5,128 nucleotides of DNA from an uncultured Clostridium sp. (lineage in GTDB: Bacteria > Bacillota > Clostridia > TANB77 > CAG-508): the NCBI GenBank assembly GCA_900553755.1, contig USEX01000036.1, positions 1 to 5,128 on the forward strand. Direction: 5' to 3'. Position 1 is the first letter of the stretch, and the number at the start of each line of letters is the position of its first letter. Under the pieces are notes generated by a model. That model did no database searches. It saw only the letters and a program-made list of their open reading frames with translations, and was not told the origin of the DNA. The position numbers and the translations under genes are program-made. Positions 5,100 to 5,128 of the stretch are shown here, piece after piece.

Positions 5100-5128
5100 A
5101 TACTTGTTGTGGCATTATCTTTACCATT
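5100..5128 (-). repeat. Right copy of the perfect inverted repeat, reaching the window edge
   Basis: Read on the minus strand, these 29 bases equal 4587-4615 without a mismatch. In the same frame they would encode NGKDNATTS, then Ile, Lys and a TAA stop at 5095-5093. The copy starts 12 bp after the stop codon of the lectin-fold gene. It may be a recombination site, the tail of an inverted paralogous gene or gene fragment, or an assembly join. Confidence 0.85.

Noticed and set aside
3408..5128. A complete DGR (reverse transcriptase, template repeat, Avd) within the window
   Set aside because: No second copy of the VR, no reverse transcriptase motif and no Avd-like frame are visible; only the putative target is present.
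1..5128. CRISPR arrays, tRNA or rRNA genes, insertion sequences
   Set aside because: No regularly spaced direct repeats, cloverleaf sequences, rRNA stretches or transposase frames were seen on either strand.

Overview
The window looks like chromosomal DNA of an AT-rich, low-GC Gram-positive anaerobe of the Clostridia (Bacillota), possibly a gut commensal. The basis is A/T-ending codon use, strong Shine-Dalgarno sequences, sigma-A-type promoters, and a gene set typical of the group: MutS2, a CmpB-type membrane protein, a VanW protein, an S11 D-Ala-D-Ala carboxypeptidase and a clostridial-style prepilin. Assignments are read from the sequence by eye; no database search was run.

Layout. Positions 1-145 (minus) hold the first 48 codons of mutS2, which runs off the left edge. 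It diverges from a gene for a five-helix CmpB-family membrane protein (261-1079, plus). The two have back-to-back promoters in 170-236. The CmpB-family gene converges on a vanW-family gene (1098-1772, minus), and they share a hairpin terminator at 1084-1117. Upstream of vanW on the same strand is a serine D-Ala-D-Ala carboxypeptidase gene (start moved to 3110; 1842-3110), so these two surface/cell-wall genes may be co-transcribed. A divergent intergenic region (3111-3407) leads to the last gene (3408-5087, plus).

The last gene is the most interesting part. It encodes a 559-residue protein that starts with a class III (prepilin) signal and continues into a large formylglycine-generating-enzyme-like / C-type-lectin-like domain. 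Its last ~60 codons depart sharply from the rest of the gene: 48 of 58 codons (494-551) end in T or C, against 21 of 58 in a control stretch of the same gene, and CGT arginine codons appear only here. They end in an RGG...GVFAF...FRPVVL pattern. This is what the variable region (VR) of a diversity-generating retroelement (DGR) target looks like. The template repeat and reverse transcriptase are not in the window and would have to lie beyond it or elsewhere.

A second unusual structure overlaps this: at least 29 bp inside the gene (4587-4615) recur exactly, in inverted orientation, at the right edge (5100-5128). They flank a 484-bp segment that carries the end of the lectin fold, the VR and the stop codon. 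If the segment can invert, the protein would end after codon 404 and lose the putative ligand-binding surface. An inverted paralogue or an assembly artefact are the competing explanations. Together these suggest a surface or pilus-associated adhesin whose tip may be diversified by retrohoming and possibly switched by inversion; both mechanisms are inferences.
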